This document shows, in pieces, positions 60,925 through 64,000 of a stretch of DNA of 64,000 bases. The translations under genes were made by a program, and so were the position numbers. Source of the DNA: Flabesymbios commensalis (taxonomy: Eukaryota > Annelida > Polychaeta > Terebellida > Flabelligeridae); the NCBI GenBank assembly GCA_964017125.1, contig OZ024902.1:50810470-50874469 (forward strand), read 5' to 3'. The notes below the pieces were generated by a model. It searched no databases, had not been told where the DNA came from, and saw only the letters and a program-made list of their open reading frames with translations. The stretch's first letter is position 1. The number at the start of each line of letters is the position of its first letter.

Positions 60925-61237
60925 AAAATGAAATGAATCGGGCTTTAGGCCACCTTTGTGCACATATAGGCTAAACTGGGCCAGGAAAACCTCAAGAGGA
61001 TGGTGAGATGATTGAGATGACACTGTCCTCCAGACACAGGATTCGAAATTCGAGCTCTGGCGGTCTGAGGCCGCGCACACCACCTCTCGGTCACGGAGGC
61101 TCCCCACAATACTGACTTTCACACGTGGATGGGGAAGAAACATTTTTGTTTCTTTCAAACCGCCGAGACCGGGAACCCAACGCCGAACTCTGACGTGAAA
61201 GGCAGCGGTGCTAACCACTACCCTAGGGCCCCCGCCC
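60925..61237 (-). mobile_element. Dimeric tRNA-derived SINE, full length (copy 1)
   Basis: 313 bp on the minus strand. The head, CCCTAGGGTAGTGGTTAGCA followed by ...GCCTTTCACG... and GGGTTCCCGG, resembles a tRNA-Glu-type A box, anticodon arm and B box. A second tRNA-like unit follows (GTGACCGAGAGGTGG, CCTCAGACCGCC, TTTCGAATCCTG). The 3' end is CCCGATTCATTTCATTT. Target-site duplication AAACTGTTGT is at 60915-60924 and 61238-61247. Confidence 0.9.
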
Positions 61238-61249
61238 AAACTGTTGTGA

Positions 61250-61675
61250 AACATAATTATTCAGTAAACTTACACGATTTGTTGAGATTATAAAAAAAAT
61301 AGTTTACTTTTTTATTAGCCTATGTTTTGTATGTCGTTTCATTACATTAATATATTATTAGGCTAGATGTTAAAAATGACAGCCAGTTGAAAAATATGTA
61401 TATATTTTCTAGAAGAGAATGGGAGTTTATTTAATTTTTTAGGGTAGATCAAATTATCATTCACGGATAAAATATATTAAAATATAATTTTTTACATAAT
61501 ATAGTGACATAATAACTAATTACAAAATGGTTGAATCAAACAGGCTGTCACCTATGAAATGACACAGAAATGAGTCAAAATGACCGTCACCTATTATATA
61601 TGTAGAAATGGCACCAAATCAAACTATTCCACATACCCGGCTATGTTCGTTTCGGGAAACTAGTTTAAATATAAT
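61250..61675. other. No recognisable gene
   Basis: AT-rich spacer between two SINE copies, nothing supported. Confidence 0.4.
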
Positions 61676-61688
61676 TGACCATGTAATG

Positions 61689-62007
61689 AAAATGAAATGA
61701 AATGAATCGGGCTTTAGGCCACCTTTGTGCACATATAGGCTAAACTGGGCCAAGAGAACCTCCTGAGGATGGTGAGATGATTGAGATGACACTGTCCTCC
61801 AGACACAAGATTCGAAATTCGAGCCCTGGCGGTCTGAGGCCGAGCACGCTACCTCTCGGTCACGGAGGCTCCCCATAATACTGACTTTCACACGTGGATG
61901 GGGAAGAAACATTTTTTGTTTCTTTCAAACCGCCGAGACCGGGAACAGAACCCCGAACTCTGGCGTGAAAGGCAGCGGTGCTAACCACTACCCTAGGGCC
62001 CCCGCCC
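61689..62007 (-). mobile_element. Dimeric tRNA-derived SINE, full length (copy 2)
   Basis: 319 bp, closely similar to copy 1 including both tRNA-like units. Target-site duplication TGACCATGTAATG (13 bp) is at 61676-61688 and 62008-62020. The 3' end carries an extended ATGAA/TTTCA repeat tail. Confidence 0.92.
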
Positions 62008-62020
62008 TGACCATGTAATG

Positions 62021-62570
62021 CCATCTGAACTAAATGATAATTTTAATACGGGTAATCATCAAATGTTGCATTTAGCTGATATTGTTTTATGATGGACCCT
62101 TTTTATTTTTATAAGTTCATGGATGTGTCCGTCGCCCGTGTTATCAGAACTCTCTATGAGATCAGGGATGAATATTCTTACCAGCCTAGCATCTCCTATG
62201 TGCTACTATATGGGTCGTGATTGAACTGGCAATGCTGCTTTTAACGTTATTCAAATGTAGTTATATTGTATTCCACAAAATAGCATGTGCTTTTACAAAG
62301 CTTACTCTCGCATGGCAATAACGATTAAGTTTGTTTAATTGTAGCCATTATTAGATTATGTATGTATTTTCAAAATGTATAAATGCCTATAACCTACATA
62401 TATCATTTTCATAATAATATTGCAATTATTGTATGATAACAGGGAACATATTTTACAAAATAATATCTTTGCTGATATGTATACACCCTGTATAAATAGA
62501 TGAGTAATAAAATAAACGTCGTTGGCGTTGATTCACCTTAAATAGATCGTCATGCGTCAAGTCAGCTGAG
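62021..62570. other. No recognised exon; 5' flank of the second lectin receptor
   Basis: A signal-peptide exon or promoter was looked for and not recognised. Homology with the other lectin gene starts at about 62571, some 70 bp before the exon. Confidence 0.4.
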
Positions 62571-62639
62571 ATTTGATGGAACATAAACGACAACCTTCAA
62601 TAATAATAATCAACTTTTCCGATTACTACTTTATTTCAG

Positions 62640-63718
62640 GTAACGTTGGTTTAAATAAACCGGCCACTATACCTGATAACTCGCAGCATGATAATGATTA
62701 CAAGTTGAATGAAGGTTACCCTGCAGTGGACGGTGATGTGAATCAAATCAGTCAACAGGCTCCTTATTCCTGCTCAGTTATGAAAATAGAGTCACCTTGG
62801 TGGAGAGTGGATTTAGGGGGAAGTCACCGTGTGTACTCTGTATCTTACATATCATGTACTGACGTATGCGGTGAGTTTTCATTTAACATTACAATTCGCG
62901 TATTATTTGTGTATGGATGAGCTAAACAACTGTTTAGTGAGTGAGTGTGTTGTGCCATTTATATAGGATGCAGCGTGTATGACAATAATAATAATAATAA
63001 TAATAATAATGATAATAATAATTATTGGCGTCAAATGTCTGCATTAACCCTTTCAAGCCCGAATTTACCATAGTCATCTTCATCCACTACAAGTCGCGAA
63101 TTGCTGTCGCAATTCCCGACTTGTAGTGGATGAAGATGATTTGAAGTGGCTTGAAAAATAAAGAAAATTACTCTGTCCTGGTAAACCATTTTGTAGAAAA
63201 ATTAGGTCTGTTTTCAGGGATGTAAAATTATGCTTGAATGCATCGTGGGGGCTTAAAGGGTAAATGTACAAATAAAAAGCACGACAGGTTTGCATACATG
63301 TGGGCTACTTACAAGCAATATATTATGTTCACTACATGGATGTATAATTACACAGTTACTGGTGATTAAAAATTATTATATGAACCTATATACATGGATT
63401 GACTGCTAAAAGTCAACTCACATCAACATATTTTTACAATTTGTGAATAAAAACGGTAGTAGGCCTGCTTTGTTATTCATGCAGGTACTCGTGGCGGGGC
63501 TTACGTTCAACTTCATGTTAATGATGAACTAACAATCAATGAACAGACTAGATGTGGCTACTATGATCAACGCCTGAGCTCTACAGCATCAACAGTCATG
63601 ATCACCTGTACCAATAACAGAACCGGTCAATTTGTCACTCTGTACAGGGACTATAATGACTACGTAAACACGTTTCTTGTGCTCTGTGAGGTTGTTGTAA
63701 TGGGAGTACGACTTATAG
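62640..63718 (+). CDS. Second F-type lectin receptor paralogue, 5' exons; gene continues past the window
   Basis: Exons 62640-62870 (231 bp) and 63485-63718 (234 bp) are both phase 1-1, with acceptors TTTATTTCAG and ATTCATGCAG and donors GTGAGT and GTGAGA. They encode a complete F-type lectin domain: NVGLNKPAT, AVDGD, SPWWRVDLGG, then GGAYVQLHV, TRCGYY, CTNNRTGQFVTLYRDY and LCEVVVMGVRL. The gene runs away from the minus-strand paralogue at 8629-1480, head to head. Later exons (EGF, FN3, membrane helix) would lie to the right of 64000. The intron is 614 bp and holds a TTAA-type MITE and an (AAT)n tract. No signal-peptide exon was found upstream. The product is expected to be a surface receptor like its paralogue. 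Confidence 0.8.
63048..63260. mobile_element. piggyBac-like MITE with long hairpin (copy 2)
   Basis: TTAA at 63044-63047, CCCTTTCAAGCCC at the left end, GGGCTTAAAGGG at the right end followed by TAAA. The internal stem is CATCTTCATCCACTACAAG / CTTGTAGTGGATGAAGATG with an inner GCGAATTGC/GCAATTCCC. It is inserted in the intron of the second lectin gene and absent from the other lectin gene's intron. Confidence 0.8.
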
Positions 63719-64000
63719 GTGAGAATCAACTCTCTGAACGTAAAGATTGATTTTCAATAATAGTAATCTCTAGTAAATTATATTAATTTATATTTCCACG
63801 GGAAAAGAGAAAATTATTGAAAGGATCATCTGGCCCCTTAATATAAACATGATAAAGGCTGCGACTTTGATTGTGAATTAGCAGATAACGGCACCCGGTC
63901 CCGTATATTGTATTATTGCTCTTTTTTATCACAGCATTTTTTCTTTTGTAATTATCAATCTCAGATATTTTGCAACTCAATTAAGCACACATATTCTATA
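63719..64000 (+). other. Intron of the second lectin gene, to window end
   Basis: Follows donor GTGAGA. No further exon is recognised in the remaining ~280 bases. Confidence 0.5.

Noticed and set aside
61160-61237. Genuine tRNA-Glu gene
   Set aside because: The tRNA-like segment is degenerate and part of a SINE with target-site duplications, repeated at 61930-62007.

Overview
This is a window of AT-rich eukaryotic (animal) DNA. It has spliced genes with GT..AG introns, very few host exons and a dense load of transposons, MITEs, SINEs and minisatellites. Frequent TAGGCCTA-like words, F-type lectin/EGF/FN3 receptor exons, a Ty3/Gypsy element resembling the CsRn1 clade and a tyrosine-recombinase retroelement with an SGNH domain suggest a marine invertebrate, perhaps an echinoderm or related deuterostome. 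The species cannot be fixed from the sequence alone.

Host genes. (1) On the minus strand, exons between 8629 and 1480 encode a receptor ectodomain: F-type lectin (two exons), Cys-rich EGF-like exons, a short uncertain exon, two FN3 domains and a transmembrane helix. The cytoplasmic part would lie beyond the left edge. (2) On the plus strand, a paralogue begins at 62640; its two lectin exons are present and the rest runs off the right edge. The two genes are head to head, about 54 kb apart. Their lectin exons have the same lengths and phases but differ mostly by amino-acid-changing substitutions. (3) On the minus strand, 37076-36749 holds the last two coding exons of a receptor-type protein tyrosine phosphatase. 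Its upstream exons were not found. Such a cytoplasmic domain would suit the lectin receptors, but the link is inference.

Layout. 0-8.7 kb: receptor gene with a hAT-like MITE, an intronic duplication and a perfect hairpin. 8.7-9.4: CR1-type LINE fragment. 9.4-14.2: MITEs, dispersed repeats and two arrays of self-complementary units. 14.2-21.8: Ty3/Gypsy fossil with 233-bp LTRs. 22.2-22.7: Harbinger transposase fragment. 23.7-29.3: minisatellite, then a ~5.2-kb fold-back element with >1-kb inverted arms around decayed coding DNA. 31.0-42.6: inverted duplication (one arm carrying a 2-kb fold-back transposon) around piggyBac-like MITEs, the phosphatase exons, a 2-kb palindromic 21-bp satellite that switches orientation, and a 200-N assembly gap. 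47.6-52.3: YR retroelement fossil on the minus strand. 55.6-62.0: repeat pairs, a TTAA-flanked MITE, a purine-rich array and SINE copies with clean target-site duplications. 62.6-64.0: start of the second lectin receptor.

The window is therefore a repeat-inflated stretch between two fast-diverging lectin-receptor paralogues. The most unusual signals are the nonsynonymous bias between the lectin exons, the orphan phosphatase 3' end, and the nested inverted structures around the orientation-switching satellite.
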